From positions 1 through 43,011 of the forward strand of contig JAFUAD010000049.1 in NCBI GenBank assembly GCA_017460835.1: DNA of 43,011 bases. The letters are read 5' to 3'. The translations under genes were made by a program, and so were the position numbers. Position 1 is the first letter of the stretch, and every line of letters starts with the position of its first letter. The notes under the pieces are model-generated. The model saw only the letters and a list, made by a program, of their open reading frames with translations. It ran no database searches and was not told where the DNA came from. Positions 24,848 through 32,876 of the stretch are shown piece by piece. The stretch is from Oscillospiraceae bacterium (GTDB taxonomy: Bacteria > Bacillota > Clostridia > Oscillospirales > Ruminococcaceae).

Positions 24848-25395
24848 GAAAATGGAATGCAGTGCTCAGTATGGGCATTCTGGTGCTGTTTCTGGTTCAT
24901 GCGGTCGCGGGCGGATTTCAGCTTGCGGGGGTCATCCCCGGCGGAAACCGCATTCTCAGCATCGCGGCGTATTTGATGACCGTTCTGGTGCTGATTCACG
25001 CGGTGCTCGGCATTATCCTGACCGTACAGACCCTCAAGACGCAGAAGCGGGCGGGCGTCTCCTATTTCCGCGAAAATACGCTGTTCTGGCTGCGGCGGAT
25101 CAGCGGCTTTGCGGTGATGTTTCTGCTATTGGCGCATGTCCTGATCTTCGAGGGCACAAGGCGCGGCGGCGTGTTCCGGCTGCGGTTCTTCGGCAGGGTG
25201 CAGCTTCTGTCGCAGATTTTGCTGGTGCTTGCGGTCGCGGTGCATGTGCTCTCCAATATCCGGCCGCTGATGACCGCACTCGGCATCCGGAAATACCGGC
25301 GGTTTTTGCTCGATCTGCTGCTGATTCTGTCGGTTCTGCTGCTGTTTGCGGGCGCTGCGTTTGTTGTGTATTATATTCGCTGGCAGGCGATCTGA
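24844..25395 (+). CDS. Five-helix membrane anchor, putative diheme cytochrome b of a fumarate-reductase-like complex
   Basis: 183 residues with five predicted helices at about 7-28, 37-64, 83-104, 118-143 and 152-178. Four His lie within the first four helices: His19, His52, His98 and His134. Five helices and four intramembrane His resemble the membrane anchor of diheme quinol:fumarate reductases such as Wolinella FrdC, though placement of the His differs and overall similarity is too weak to be certain. It overlaps the preceding gene by 4 nt and is followed at once by the flavoprotein and iron-sulfur subunits, giving the order C-A-B. Its role would be to pass electrons between quinone or an outer carrier and the Fe-S subunit. 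Confidence 0.75.
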   Translation: MRKWNAVLSMGILVLFLVHAVAGGFQLAGVIPGGNRILSIAAYLMTVLVLIHAVLGIILTVQTLKTQKRAGVSYFRENTLFWLRRISGFAVMFLLLAHVLIFEGTRRGGVFRLRFFGRVQLLSQILLVLAVAVHVLSNIRPLMTALGIRKYRRFLLDLLLILSVLLLFAGAAFVVYYIRWQAI

Positions 25396-25413
25396 CGGGA
25401 GGTGCTGCGGAGC

Positions 25414-27006
25414 ATGAAACGGTTTCTGATTATCGGCGCGGGGCTGAGCGGGCTTTCCGCAGCGATCACGCTTGCGGAGCGCGGGCTCCCCTGCGCACTC
25501 TTTTCGCTTCAGCCCTCCGAGCGGGCACAGTCCGTTCTTGCGGAGGGCGGCATCAATGCCGCGCTGAATACGATGCACGAGGATGACAGCCCCGCAGAGC
25601 ATTTTGCCGATACGGTGCGCGGCGGCTGCGGGCTCGCCGACCCGGAGGCGGTGCGCGGGCTGACGGAGCATGCGCCGGAAATACTGCGGCGGCTGGAGCG
25701 CTGCGGCGTGCCGTTTCATATGCAGAACGGGACGCTCATGCTCCGGAATTTCGGCGGGCAGAAGAAAAAGCGGACGGCATATGCCCGCAGCAGCACCGGG
25801 AAAATGATCATGACCGCGCTGATTGACGAGGCGCGGAAATATGAAGCCGCGGGACTGATTCACCGGTTTCCGCATCACGAATTTCTGCGGCTGCTGCTCC
25901 GGGCGGACAAATCCTGCGCGGGCGTGCGCTGCCGGGACTGCTATACCGGCGAAATCCGCGATTATTTCGGCGCAGTGCTGCTCTGCTGCGGCGGCATGAA
26001 CGGGCTCTTTCCGGAGATGACCACCGGCACGACCCAGAACAGCGGCGATGCTGCTGCGGCGGTGTTCATGCAGGGGGTGCCCTTTGGCAATCCGGAAATG
26101 CTGCAATATCACCCGACGACCGTCGGCATTTCCGGCAAGCGGTGTCTTGTCTCGGAGGCGGCGCGCGGCGAGGGCGGCAGGCTGTTTATTGAAAAAAACG
26201 GCGCCCGCTGGTATTTCATGGAGGAGCTGTATCCGGAGCTTGGCAATCTGATGCCGCGGGATGTGGTGGCGCGGGAGATGTTCCGCGTCCGGCAGAGCCC
26301 CGGATGCGGCGGTCAGGTGTATCTCGATCTGACCGGGCTTTCCGCAGAGACATGGGCGCAGAAGCTCTCCGATCTGCGGGAGGAGCTGATCGCCTATCTT
26401 TCGCTCGACCCAAAGCGCGAGCCGGTTCCGGTCAAAGAGGGCATCCACTATTTTATGGGCGGAATCGCGGTCGATGCAAAGCACCGCGCAGGGCTGCGCG
26501 GGCTCTATGCGGCGGGCGAGTGTGCCTGTCAGTATCACGGCGCAAACCGGCTCGGCGGAAATTCCATGCTCGGCGCACTGTACGGCGGAAAAACCGCGGC
26601 GGAAACGGCTGCTGCCGAGGCGCAGGATGCCGAACCGGACTGTCCTGTTCAGGAGGATGAGCCGCTCCTGACACCCGCCGACCCGCGCCTGATCCTGCAA
26701 ATCCGCGACATTCTGCTTTCCGGGCTCGGCATTGTCCGCGATGAAACAACACTGCAAGGAGCACTGCAATCGCTTGCGGAGCTGTCGGCGGCGCGGGAAT
26801 CCAATGCGCGGGAAAAAGCAAGACTTTGCCTTGCCGGGGCAATGCTGCAAGCGGCACTGGAGCGGCGCGAGAGCCGCGGCGCACATTACCGCGCGGATTT
26901 TCCGCAATCGGATGAAGCATACCGGAAAACGACCGTCGTGTGCTGTGAAAACGGCGCAGCTTCGGTGAAATTTGTGCCGCTGCCGGAGGAGGGAGCCAGC
27001 GTATGA
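25414..27006 (+). CDS. Fumarate reductase/succinate dehydrogenase-like flavoprotein subunit
   Basis: 530 residues; ATG 25414 lies 11 nt after GGGAGG (the GTG at 25402 overlaps it). The FAD motif is IIGAGLSGLSAAITLAERG. Family motifs follow: AEGGINAAL (43-51), the active-site HPTT (His233), RGEGGRLF, the catalytic Arg in MPRDVVAREM (Arg287), HYFMGGI, and the C-terminal YHGANRLGGNSMLGAL. The residue that carries covalent FAD in SdhA/FrdA (His before TVAAEGG) is Gln39 here, so FAD is probably bound non-covalently. E. coli FrdA mutants at that His keep fumarate reduction but lose succinate oxidation. L-aspartate oxidase is the main alternative, but the Fe-S and membrane partners argue against it. 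Confidence 0.87.
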   Translation: MKRFLIIGAGLSGLSAAITLAERGLPCALFSLQPSERAQSVLAEGGINAALNTMHEDDSPAEHFADTVRGGCGLADPEAVRGLTEHAPEILRRLERCGVPFHMQNGTLMLRNFGGQKKKRTAYARSSTGKMIMTALIDEARKYEAAGLIHRFPHHEFLRLLLRADKSCAGVRCRDCYTGEIRDYFGAVLLCCGGMNGLFPEMTTGTTQNSGDAAAAVFMQGVPFGNPEMLQYHPTTVGISGKRCLVSEAARGEGGRLFIEKNGARWYFMEELYPELGNLMPRDVVAREMFRVRQSPGCGGQVYLDLTGLSAETWAQKLSDLREELIAYLSLDPKREPVPVKEGIHYFMGGIAVDAKHRAGLRGLYAAGECACQYHGANRLGGNSMLGALYGGKTAAETAAAEAQDAEPDCPVQEDEPLLTPADPRLILQIRDILLSGLGIVRDETTLQGALQSLAELSAARESNAREKARLCLAGAMLQAALERRESRGAHYRADFPQSDEAYRKTTVVCCENGAASVKFVPLPEEGASV

Positions 27007-27737
27007 CCGTGACCCTGACTGTTCTGCGGCAGGCATCGCCGGATGATGCCCCATACCGGCAGACGATCCTGTTTGAGACGGACGACATGCAGATGACCGT
27101 GGCGTCCATGCTGCAAAAAATCAATGCAGACCCTGCATGCACCGATACCGAGGGGCGGGCAGTGACCCCGATCCGCTGGGAATGCAGCTGTCTGCAAAAG
27201 AAATGCGGCGCCTGCGCCATGCGGATCAACGGCAGACCGCGCCTTGCCTGCGATGCGCTGCTCTCAGAGTTCCGGCGCGGGCGCATTCTGCTTGAGCCGC
27301 TGCGGAAATTCCCCGTGGTCGCCGATCTGACCGTGGACCGCAGTATTCTGATGCAGAATCTCATGCGGATGCAGATCTGGTTTGCGGAGGATGCAGAGCC
27401 GGATGAGGCAGTCCGTGGGCTGACCTATGATGCCTCGCGCTGCTTGCAGTGCGGCTGCTGTCTGGAGGTCTGCCCGAATTTCTGCGCAGACGGTAAATTC
27501 TACGGCATGGCAGGGCTTCTGCCCGCGGCGCGCCTGCTGACGGCACTGCCGGAATCGCAGAAGGAGGCCATGCAGCAGGCATACCGCAAGCACCTCTATG
27601 AGGGCTGCGGCAAATCGCTCGCCTGCCATGATATCTGTCCCGCCGGCATTCCGGTTGACCGGCTGCTGGTCAATGCCAATGCTGCGGCAGTCTGGAAGCG
27701 GAGGCCGCGCCGCAGGCGGGAGAAGCCCGATGAATAG
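27003..27737 (+). CDS. Fumarate reductase-like iron-sulfur subunit
   Basis: 244 residues, overlapping the flavoprotein gene by 4 nt (ATGA). The N-terminal ferredoxin domain has the [2Fe-2S] ligands Cys63-x4-Cys68-x2-Cys71-x11-Cys83. The C-terminal domain has Cys147-x2-Cys150-x2-Cys153-x3-CysPro157 and Cys202-x5-Cys208-x3-CysPro212, the same spacing as E. coli FrdB, where these bind one [4Fe-4S] and one [3Fe-4S] cluster. So a full three-cluster electron wire is present. An extra Cys61 stands just before the first ligand. The C-terminal tail is basic (KRRPRRRREK). Confidence 0.92.
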   Translation: MTVTLTVLRQASPDDAPYRQTILFETDDMQMTVASMLQKINADPACTDTEGRAVTPIRWECSCLQKKCGACAMRINGRPRLACDALLSEFRRGRILLEPLRKFPVVADLTVDRSILMQNLMRMQIWFAEDAEPDEAVRGLTYDASRCLQCGCCLEVCPNFCADGKFYGMAGLLPAARLLTALPESQKEAMQQAYRKHLYEGCGKSLACHDICPAGIPVDRLLVNANAAAVWKRRPRRRREKPDE

Positions 27738-28668
27738 GCATGCGGCACTGCGCCTGTTTACGCTGATTTTCTCGGTTCTGCTGCTGATTCCGGCAGCGGT
27801 GCTGTGCAGCCGCCCGCAGCAGCGCGCACACAGCTACGCCGTCCGGCAGGATCTCAGCGTGTATTTCACAAATGCCGACGCCGTGATCGACTCGGTGCGG
27901 GAGGCGCTGCGGCAGCGATCGCAGTCGGTCACGCTGACCTACCGCGCAGAGGGCGACCATATGGCGGATATCGCCGCGCTGACCGAAGACCTGATGCAGT
28001 TTGTCTATGCAGAGACGGACGCGCCGGATGCGGGCGATTATCTGAGGTATCAGACTGCGGGCTATGCACTGCGGTACAGCCGGAGCCCCGAGGGCAGCGG
28101 CTATGCCTATCAGATCACCGTTGTGCCGGAGTATTACACCGATCTGAAGCAGGAGCAGCTTGTCACGGAGCGCGTGCGGGCATTGACCAAAGAGCTGAAC
28201 CTTGCAGATATCCCCTCGGAGTCCGAACGGGCGCTCGTCATTTACGACTATGTGCGCGGGGCGGTGTCCTATGACACGGTACACCGGAAAAATGCGTATT
28301 ATCATCTGAAATCGACGGCATACGGCGCACTGTTCAACCGCACGGCGACCTGTCAGGGCTATGCGGTTCTGCTGTACCGGCTGCTGCGCGAGGCGGGGCT
28401 GAAAGCGCGCATTGTGACCGGCTATGCCGGCGATGACGGCGCCGAGCCCGAATATCACGCATGGAATCTCGTCTGTATTGACGGGCTGTATTACAATCTC
28501 GACGCAACATGGGACAGAGGGACGGAGGCGCCGCGCTGGTTTCTGCGCTGTGATGCCGGGTTTCCGCATCATCAGCGCACCGGGGACTGCGCCGGGCCCG
28601 CCTTCGCCGAAGCCTGTCCGATGGCAGCGCAGGACTACCCGCTGCCGATGAAAGGAGCCTTATCATGA
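27730..28668 (+). CDS. Membrane-anchored transglutaminase-like protein
   Basis: 312 residues from ATG 27730, overlapping the iron-sulfur gene by 8 nt; a longer frame inside that gene is ignored. A signal anchor spans about 7-25 (LRLFTLIFSVLLLIPAAVL). The C-terminal transglutaminase-like core shows the Cys-His-Asp triad in the usual context: TATCQGYAVLLYRLLREAG (Cys208), EYHAWNLV (His243) and YNLDATWD (Asp258). Such bacterial proteins act as peptidases or cross-linkers on cell-surface proteins. Why one sits inside an iron and electron-transfer locus is unclear; it might process a partner in the envelope. It overlaps the following gene by 4 nt, so it is cotranscribed. Confidence 0.85.
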   Translation: MNRHAALRLFTLIFSVLLLIPAAVLCSRPQQRAHSYAVRQDLSVYFTNADAVIDSVREALRQRSQSVTLTYRAEGDHMADIAALTEDLMQFVYAETDAPDAGDYLRYQTAGYALRYSRSPEGSGYAYQITVVPEYYTDLKQEQLVTERVRALTKELNLADIPSESERALVIYDYVRGAVSYDTVHRKNAYYHLKSTAYGALFNRTATCQGYAVLLYRLLREAGLKARIVTGYAGDDGAEPEYHAWNLVCIDGLYYNLDATWDRGTEAPRWFLRCDAGFPHHQRTGDCAGPAFAEACPMAAQDYPLPMKGALS

Positions 28669-29066
28669 AAAAAATCCTGCAAATCATTCTGCTGCTGATG
28701 AGCGCGGCGCTCTGCGCGGGCGTCAAGCTCGTGTTTCATGCCTGCGCAAAGCCCGCAGGCGGCATGTGGATGCACTGCCATGACGCGGAAAATGCGGTTT
28801 GCGGCATTGCCGCAGGGCTTGCCGTCCTCTCGCTGCTGATGCTGCTCATCAAAAACGGCAAAATCGCGGGCTGCATCGGGATTCTGACTGCGGCGGGCGC
28901 GGCTGCTGCGGCGCTGGTTCCGGGGCATATCGTCAAAATGTGCATGATGGACACGATGCGCTGCCATGCGGTCATGAAGCCGGCGGTGATCGTGTTCAGC
29001 GTGCTGATCGCGCTGCTCGCGCTCTGCTGCGCGGTGCTGCGGTTTACGGAAAAGAAGGAAAGCTGA
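28665..29066 (+). CDS. DUF4418-family membrane protein
   Basis: 133 residues, four membrane helices (about 3-25, 44-62, 66-88, 105-126). Short loops carry Cys and His: FHACAKPAGGMWMHCHDAE between helices 1 and 2, and VKMCMMDTMRCHAVMK between helices 3 and 4. This layout is that of DUF4418, a family of unknown function. The loops, rich in Met, Cys and His, look suited to binding a metal. It overlaps the transglutaminase gene by 4 nt and is followed after 11 nt by the second permease. Confidence 0.82.
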   Translation: MKKILQIILLLMSAALCAGVKLVFHACAKPAGGMWMHCHDAENAVCGIAAGLAVLSLLMLLIKNGKIAGCIGILTAAGAAAAALVPGHIVKMCMMDTMRCHAVMKPAVIVFSVLIALLALCCAVLRFTEKKES

Positions 29067-29077
29067 GGAGAAGCCGC

Positions 29078-30286
29078 ATGAAGCAGAAAATCAGTCTGCC
29101 GCGGAGGAATCTCGCCGGAAGCCCCGGCAGAACCGCCGTTCTGGTGCTCCTGACCGCGCTGCTGACGATGACGGTGCTCGGCGGCACGCTGATCGTTTCG
29201 GGGCTGCGCAAGGGGCTGCGCTCGCTGGAGGGGCGGCTTGGCGCGGATGTCATGGTCGTGCCCTATGAGGCGACAACGCAGTCAAAGCTCGAGGATATCG
29301 TGCTTCAGGGCAGCACCGGCTATTTCTACATGGACCGCAAGCTCTGCGACAAGATCACGGCGCGCGAGGGCGTCGGGCAGGTGTCCGTGCAGCTCTTTCT
29401 CGCCTCGACCAGCTCCGGCTGCTGCTCCATCCCCGTGCAGATCATCGGCTTTGACCCGGAGACGGATTTCACCGTATCTCCGTGGATCAGGCAAAAGCGC
29501 AGCGAGCCGCTCGGCGCGGGCGATATCGTCGTCGGCAATGACCTCAACGCATTTGTCGGCGATACGCTGACCTTTTACGGCGTGGAGTGCCATGTCGCCG
29601 CGAAGCTCGACAAAACCGGCACGCGCTTCGACACGGCGGTGTTCACGAATCTCGACACGATCCGCATGCTGATTCAGTCGTCGATCGACCGCAAAATGAA
29701 CGATTTTCAGAAGCTCAACCCGGACGGCGTTGTCTCCTGTGTGCTCATCAATCCCGCGGACGGCTACTCGGCCGAGGAGGTCGTGAACGACATCAATCTG
29801 CATGTGAAAAAGGTGCGGGCGATCCGCACGAAGGAGATGATCTCCGGCGTATCGGACAGCCTCTCCGGCATCGCGTCGGTCACGGGCATTCTGATCGCTG
29901 CGGTCTGGGTGCTGGTCATCATCATCCTGCTGCTCGTGTTCACGATGAGTGTCAATGAGCGGAAGCGCGAATTTGCGGTGCTGCGCGTGATCGGCGCATC
30001 CCGCGGCGCTGCGGCACGGTGCGTATTGCAGGAGGCACTGACGGTCGGGCTCCTCGGCGGGGCTGCGGGCATCGGCATCGGCCTGCTGGTCGTGCTCCCC
30101 TTCAACAGCCTGATTGAGGAGACGCTCGGGCTGCCGTTTCTGCTGCCCGGCGGCGGGCGCATTGCCCTGCTGAGCGGCGCGGCACTGCTGCTTGCGGCGA
30201 TTGTCAGTGCGGCGGCATCGGCGCTGTCCGCATACCGGATCAGCCGGCTCGACCCGGCCGTGATTCTGAGGGGGGATGCATCATGA
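29078..30286 (+). CDS. MacB/FtsX-type ABC permease of the second pair
   Basis: 402 residues from the ATG after GAGGAG; the frame continues upstream into the DUF4418 gene but without a start signal. N-terminal helix (TAVLVLLTALLTMTVLGGTL), extracytoplasmic MacB domain (about 50-285, with LGADVMVVPYEATTQ), and three C-terminal helices around the motif NERKREFAVLRVIGASRGAA. It is related to permeases 1 and 2 of this locus but diverged (GADVMVVP instead of GANITVVP). With only one permease gene here, a homodimer is likely. It overlaps the ATPase gene by 4 nt. Confidence 0.9.
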   Translation: MKQKISLPRRNLAGSPGRTAVLVLLTALLTMTVLGGTLIVSGLRKGLRSLEGRLGADVMVVPYEATTQSKLEDIVLQGSTGYFYMDRKLCDKITAREGVGQVSVQLFLASTSSGCCSIPVQIIGFDPETDFTVSPWIRQKRSEPLGAGDIVVGNDLNAFVGDTLTFYGVECHVAAKLDKTGTRFDTAVFTNLDTIRMLIQSSIDRKMNDFQKLNPDGVVSCVLINPADGYSAEEVVNDINLHVKKVRAIRTKEMISGVSDSLSGIASVTGILIAAVWVLVIIILLLVFTMSVNERKREFAVLRVIGASRGAAARCVLQEALTVGLLGGAAGIGIGLLVVLPFNSLIEETLGLPFLLPGGGRIALLSGAALLLAAIVSAAASALSAYRISRLDPAVILRGDAS

Positions 30287-30969
30287 GGCTGACCGCAGAG
30301 GGCATCAGCAAGGAATATCTGCGCGAGAATGCCGCAGCGGGAACAAACCGCTTCTGCGCCGTCCGGGAGACGTCGCTCACGCTGGAGCCCGGCACGGTGA
30401 CCGTCCTGACGGGGCGCTCCGGCAGCGGCAAGACCACGCTGCTGCACATGCTCGGCGGGCTGAGCGAACCGGGCAGCGGCAGAGTTCTGCTCGGCGATAC
30501 TGACCTCTATGCGCTGCCGGACAAGCAGCGTTCGGCGCTGCGGAACCGGGAATTCGGCATCATTCCGCAGGGGCAGACCGCCCTGCACAGCCTGACCGCC
30601 GCGGAGAACATTCTGCTGCCCTGCTATCTCAGCGGAGAAAAGCCCGATCTTGCTTTTGCGGAGGAATTGATGCAGCGGCTGGATATTTCGGCGCTGCGCG
30701 ATGCAAGGCCCGCGGCGCTTTCGGGCGGGGAGCTCCGGCGCGTCGCGATCGCGCGGGCACTGATCCGCAGGCCGTCGGTGATTCTTGCGGATGAACCGAC
30801 CGGCGATCTCGATGACGAAAACACAAAGACCGTATTCGGGCTGCTGAAGGAAACCGCAGAGGCCGGCGCTGCCGTGCTGATCGTGACGCATGAGACGGAT
30901 GCCGCGCAGTATGCGGACCGGCAGTACAGAATGCAGTCCGGCGCGCTGACAGAACCGGATGCGCCGTAA
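30283..30969 (+). CDS. ABC transporter ATPase of the second pair
   Basis: 228 residues. Walker A is GRSGSGKTT, the Q-loop is in GIIPQGQTALHSLTAAEN, the signature is LSGGELRRV, Walker B is VILADEPTGDLD, and the switch His is in IVTHETDAA. It is of the MacB/LolD type, coupled by ATGA overlap to the permease. It is the last gene of the plus-strand locus; a strong hairpin follows. Confidence 0.92.
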   Translation: MRLTAEGISKEYLRENAAAGTNRFCAVRETSLTLEPGTVTVLTGRSGSGKTTLLHMLGGLSEPGSGRVLLGDTDLYALPDKQRSALRNREFGIIPQGQTALHSLTAAENILLPCYLSGEKPDLAFAEELMQRLDISALRDARPAALSGGELRRVAIARALIRRPSVILADEPTGDLDDENTKTVFGLLKETAEAGAAVLIVTHETDAAQYADRQYRMQSGALTEPDAP

Positions 30970-31000
30970 CATCCCCCAAAAAATGCATGTTCAGAATGAA

Positions 31001-31046
31001 AGCCGCCCCCTTCCGTGCGCTCTGCACAAAAGGGGGCGGCTCGTTT
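31001..31046 (+). terminator. Terminator hairpin at the end of the iron/electron locus
   Basis: A perfect 12-bp GC-rich stem AGCCGCCCCCTT (31001-31012) / AAGGGGGCGGCT (31030-31041) with a 17-nt loop is followed by CGTTTCG. The U tract is short, but the stem is very stable and lies 32 nt after the last stop codon. Confidence 0.75.
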
Positions 31047-31067
31047 CGTGCCGGGGCTTTTTTGGTA

Positions 31068-31793
31068 TTATTGTGCGGTCAGCGTCCCGGCATACCGCGT
31101 TCCGTTGAGGGTCATCTCAACTGCAATCCTGTCTGCCGGCTGCTCCGGCTCATCGGGTACATCCGGTACACCGGGCTCGGCGGGCTTTTCAAAGCCGTTG
31201 AGCCCCTTTTCCCTGATGAGCGCAGGGTAATCGACATAGCCGTAATCGAGGTCGCAGTCGCCGGTCACACCCTCCGCCTTGCCGACGGCATACTGCCAGA
31301 GGCCGTATGCGCCCTTGTAGGGTGACTGCTGCACGCCCCAGTGCGCGAGCCAGACCGCGTACCGCTTCCGGATATCCTCCGCGACATAGGTCGTCAGCGC
31401 GTAGTAGGAGCTGTAAAGCCCGACCCAGTATCCCGCCGCCTCGACCCGCTCCAGAAAGGCGCGGATGATCGCGGAGACCTTCTCCTTGCCGAGGTCAAAC
31501 TGCTTCTGCTCCTCGACATCGTAATAGATCGGGTATGCGAACTGCTTGCCCTTCAGCACTGCAATGCAGGCGTCTGCCTCAAGCCTTGCGTCCTCCGGGG
31601 TCACGGCATAGCTGTACCAGTATGCGCCGACCGGGATCCCGCGGGATTTCGCGCCGGCATAGTGGCTCTCGAACATCGAGTCCTTCTGGTGCGTGTAGCG
31701 GCCGTAGCCCGCGCGGATGATCGCGAATTCGGCCGTCACCTTTTCCCAGTCCACCTTTTTCTGGCAGTATGAGAGATCAATTCCCTTTTTCAT
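31068..31793 (-). CDS. GH25-family lysozyme (phage-type endolysin)
   Basis: 241 residues; the ATG after GGAGG (spacing 12) begins MKKGIDLSYCQKKVDW, the typical GH25 N-terminus with Asp6. The catalytic region is PIYYDVEEQKQ (Asp92, Glu94), and later GYWVGLYSSYYALTTY and YGLWQYAVGKAEGVTGDCDLDYGY complete the barrel. A Pro/Glu/Asp linker (EKPAEPGVPDVPDEPEQP) leads to a short tail domain. It cleaves the glycan strand of peptidoglycan. It has no signal peptide, which fits holin-dependent release. The holin gene overlaps its start by 17 nt. Confidence 0.92.
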   Translation of the reverse strand: MKKGIDLSYCQKKVDWEKVTAEFAIIRAGYGRYTHQKDSMFESHYAGAKSRGIPVGAYWYSYAVTPEDARLEADACIAVLKGKQFAYPIYYDVEEQKQFDLGKEKVSAIIRAFLERVEAAGYWVGLYSSYYALTTYVAEDIRKRYAVWLAHWGVQQSPYKGAYGLWQYAVGKAEGVTGDCDLDYGYVDYPALIREKGLNGFEKPAEPGVPDVPDEPEQPADRIAVEMTLNGTRYAGTLTAQ

Positions 31794-32178
31794 TCTGACT
31801 GTCGTCCTCCTTCCGTTCCATTCGGCGGAGCTTCTGGATGAGGCTCCGCACCCACACGGCATCGGGGGAAATCTCCCCGTAGTTTTCGAGGATGGAGATC
31901 AGCTCCATCAGTACAATATATGTGAAAACCAGCCCTGCCGCGACTGCACCGGAAATCCCGGCGAGCTCTGCGGCATGATAATACCGCCCCAGCAGGTCAA
32001 TGCCGATCTCCAGCCCGCAGGTCACCGCCATGACGATGAGCTCACAGAGCTTGTTCAGGCCGCCCGTGCGCATTTTCGCGGAGCTGAGGTCGCGTTTCCC
32101 GTATGCCTTGATGATGCCGGTCAGGAAATCCGCACCGGCAAGGCAGAGCACGATGGTCAGCATGATAATGTATTTCAT
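31777..32178 (-). CDS. Phage holin (toxin secretion/phage lysis holin family)
   Basis: 133 residues from the ATG after GAGGTG; 14 further upstream codons lack a start signal. Hydrophobic helices lie at about 3-18, 42-60 and 70-92, with DFLTGIIKAYGKRDLSSAKMRTGGLNK between the first two, which is the holin_4 family signature, and a charged C-terminus (RRMERKEDDSQNEKGN). It opens the membrane for the lysozyme encoded next. Confidence 0.88.
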   Translation of the reverse strand: MKYIIMLTIVLCLAGADFLTGIIKAYGKRDLSSAKMRTGGLNKLCELIVMAVTCGLEIGIDLLGRYYHAAELAGISGAVAAGLVFTYIVLMELISILENYGEISPDAVWVRSLIQKLRRMERKEDDSQNEKGN

Positions 32179-32186
32179 ATGGCACC

Positions 32187-32876
32187 TCACTCGTCGAGAA
32201 TCGCAAACGCCTGTGCGCATCCGTACTGTTTCCCGCCGATGATCTGCTCGCCGTCCTCATAAAACTGCACGCAGTTTCGGACGGCTGCTGTTGTGAAATA
32301 ATCGGTGCTGCCCGGTTCTCCGACAACAGGCAGCTTTGTCAGAATCGTTCTGTCATACGGTGTACCGGCGGTGTAATGGATGTAAACCGAGAAGCCGCCG
32401 GTAAAGAGCTGCGCGCTCGTGCTGTCTCCGAAGCAGGTTGTATGAAATGTCCGGCCTCCGTTCGCATAAACCTGCGGGGCGTTATAGCCGCTCGTACCGA
32501 CCCGGACGAACCCGGTTTTTCCGCCGCCCGCACTCGTTTTTGCGATCAGAAAGTTCCACCGGGTAAATGTCGCGTCACCTGCTCCGTTGTTTCCTGCGAT
32601 CAGCACGCCGCCCTTGCAGCGGTATGCCGCTGTCATATAGCGCATACCGGTTATCCCGTTCCCGGTGATCCCGTCTGCGGCATACGGCAGAAAATTCCAT
32701 TTTGCGTCCGATACGGAAATATCCAGAATCGTGTTCCCGTTCTGCGTGCAGACGATTTTCGTCGGGCTGCTTTCATTATCATACGCAACGGAATCAAACA
32801 GTCCGTCCCCGACCGTCGGCTGCAAAAATGCCAGCATTTCGGCAAGCGTTGCCGGCAATGTATTCGGAATATACAT
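32187..32876 (-). CDS. Probable phage tail-tip/fibre protein
   Basis: 229 residues from the ATG after GGAGG. The first 20 residues (MYIPNTLPATLAEMLAFLQ) look like an attachment helix; the rest is beta-rich with many Gly, Thr and Asn (GGKTGFVRVGTSGYNAPQVY), as in receptor-binding or tail-spike tips. I do not recognise the exact family. It overlaps the next gene upstream by one base (TGATG), and its product probably sits at the distal end of the tail. Function is inferred from position between baseplate-like and holin genes. Confidence 0.65.
   Translation of the reverse strand: MYIPNTLPATLAEMLAFLQPTVGDGLFDSVAYDNESSPTKIVCTQNGNTILDISVSDAKWNFLPYAADGITGNGITGMRYMTAAYRCKGGVLIAGNNGAGDATFTRWNFLIAKTSAGGGKTGFVRVGTSGYNAPQVYANGGRTFHTTCFGDSTSAQLFTGGFSVYIHYTAGTPYDRTILTKLPVVGEPGSTDYFTTAAVRNCVQFYEDGEQIIGGKQYGCAQAFAILDE

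Noticed and set aside
25414-27006. L-aspartate oxidase (nadB)
   Set aside because: The non-covalent FAD pattern would fit, but the following three-cluster Fe-S subunit and preceding membrane anchor point to a fumarate-reductase-type complex; nadA and nadC are not nearby.
25126-27054. 642-codon minus-strand open frame over the flavoprotein gene
   Set aside because: The plus strand carries unmistakable FrdA-type motifs with proper starts and overlaps; the antisense frame has none.
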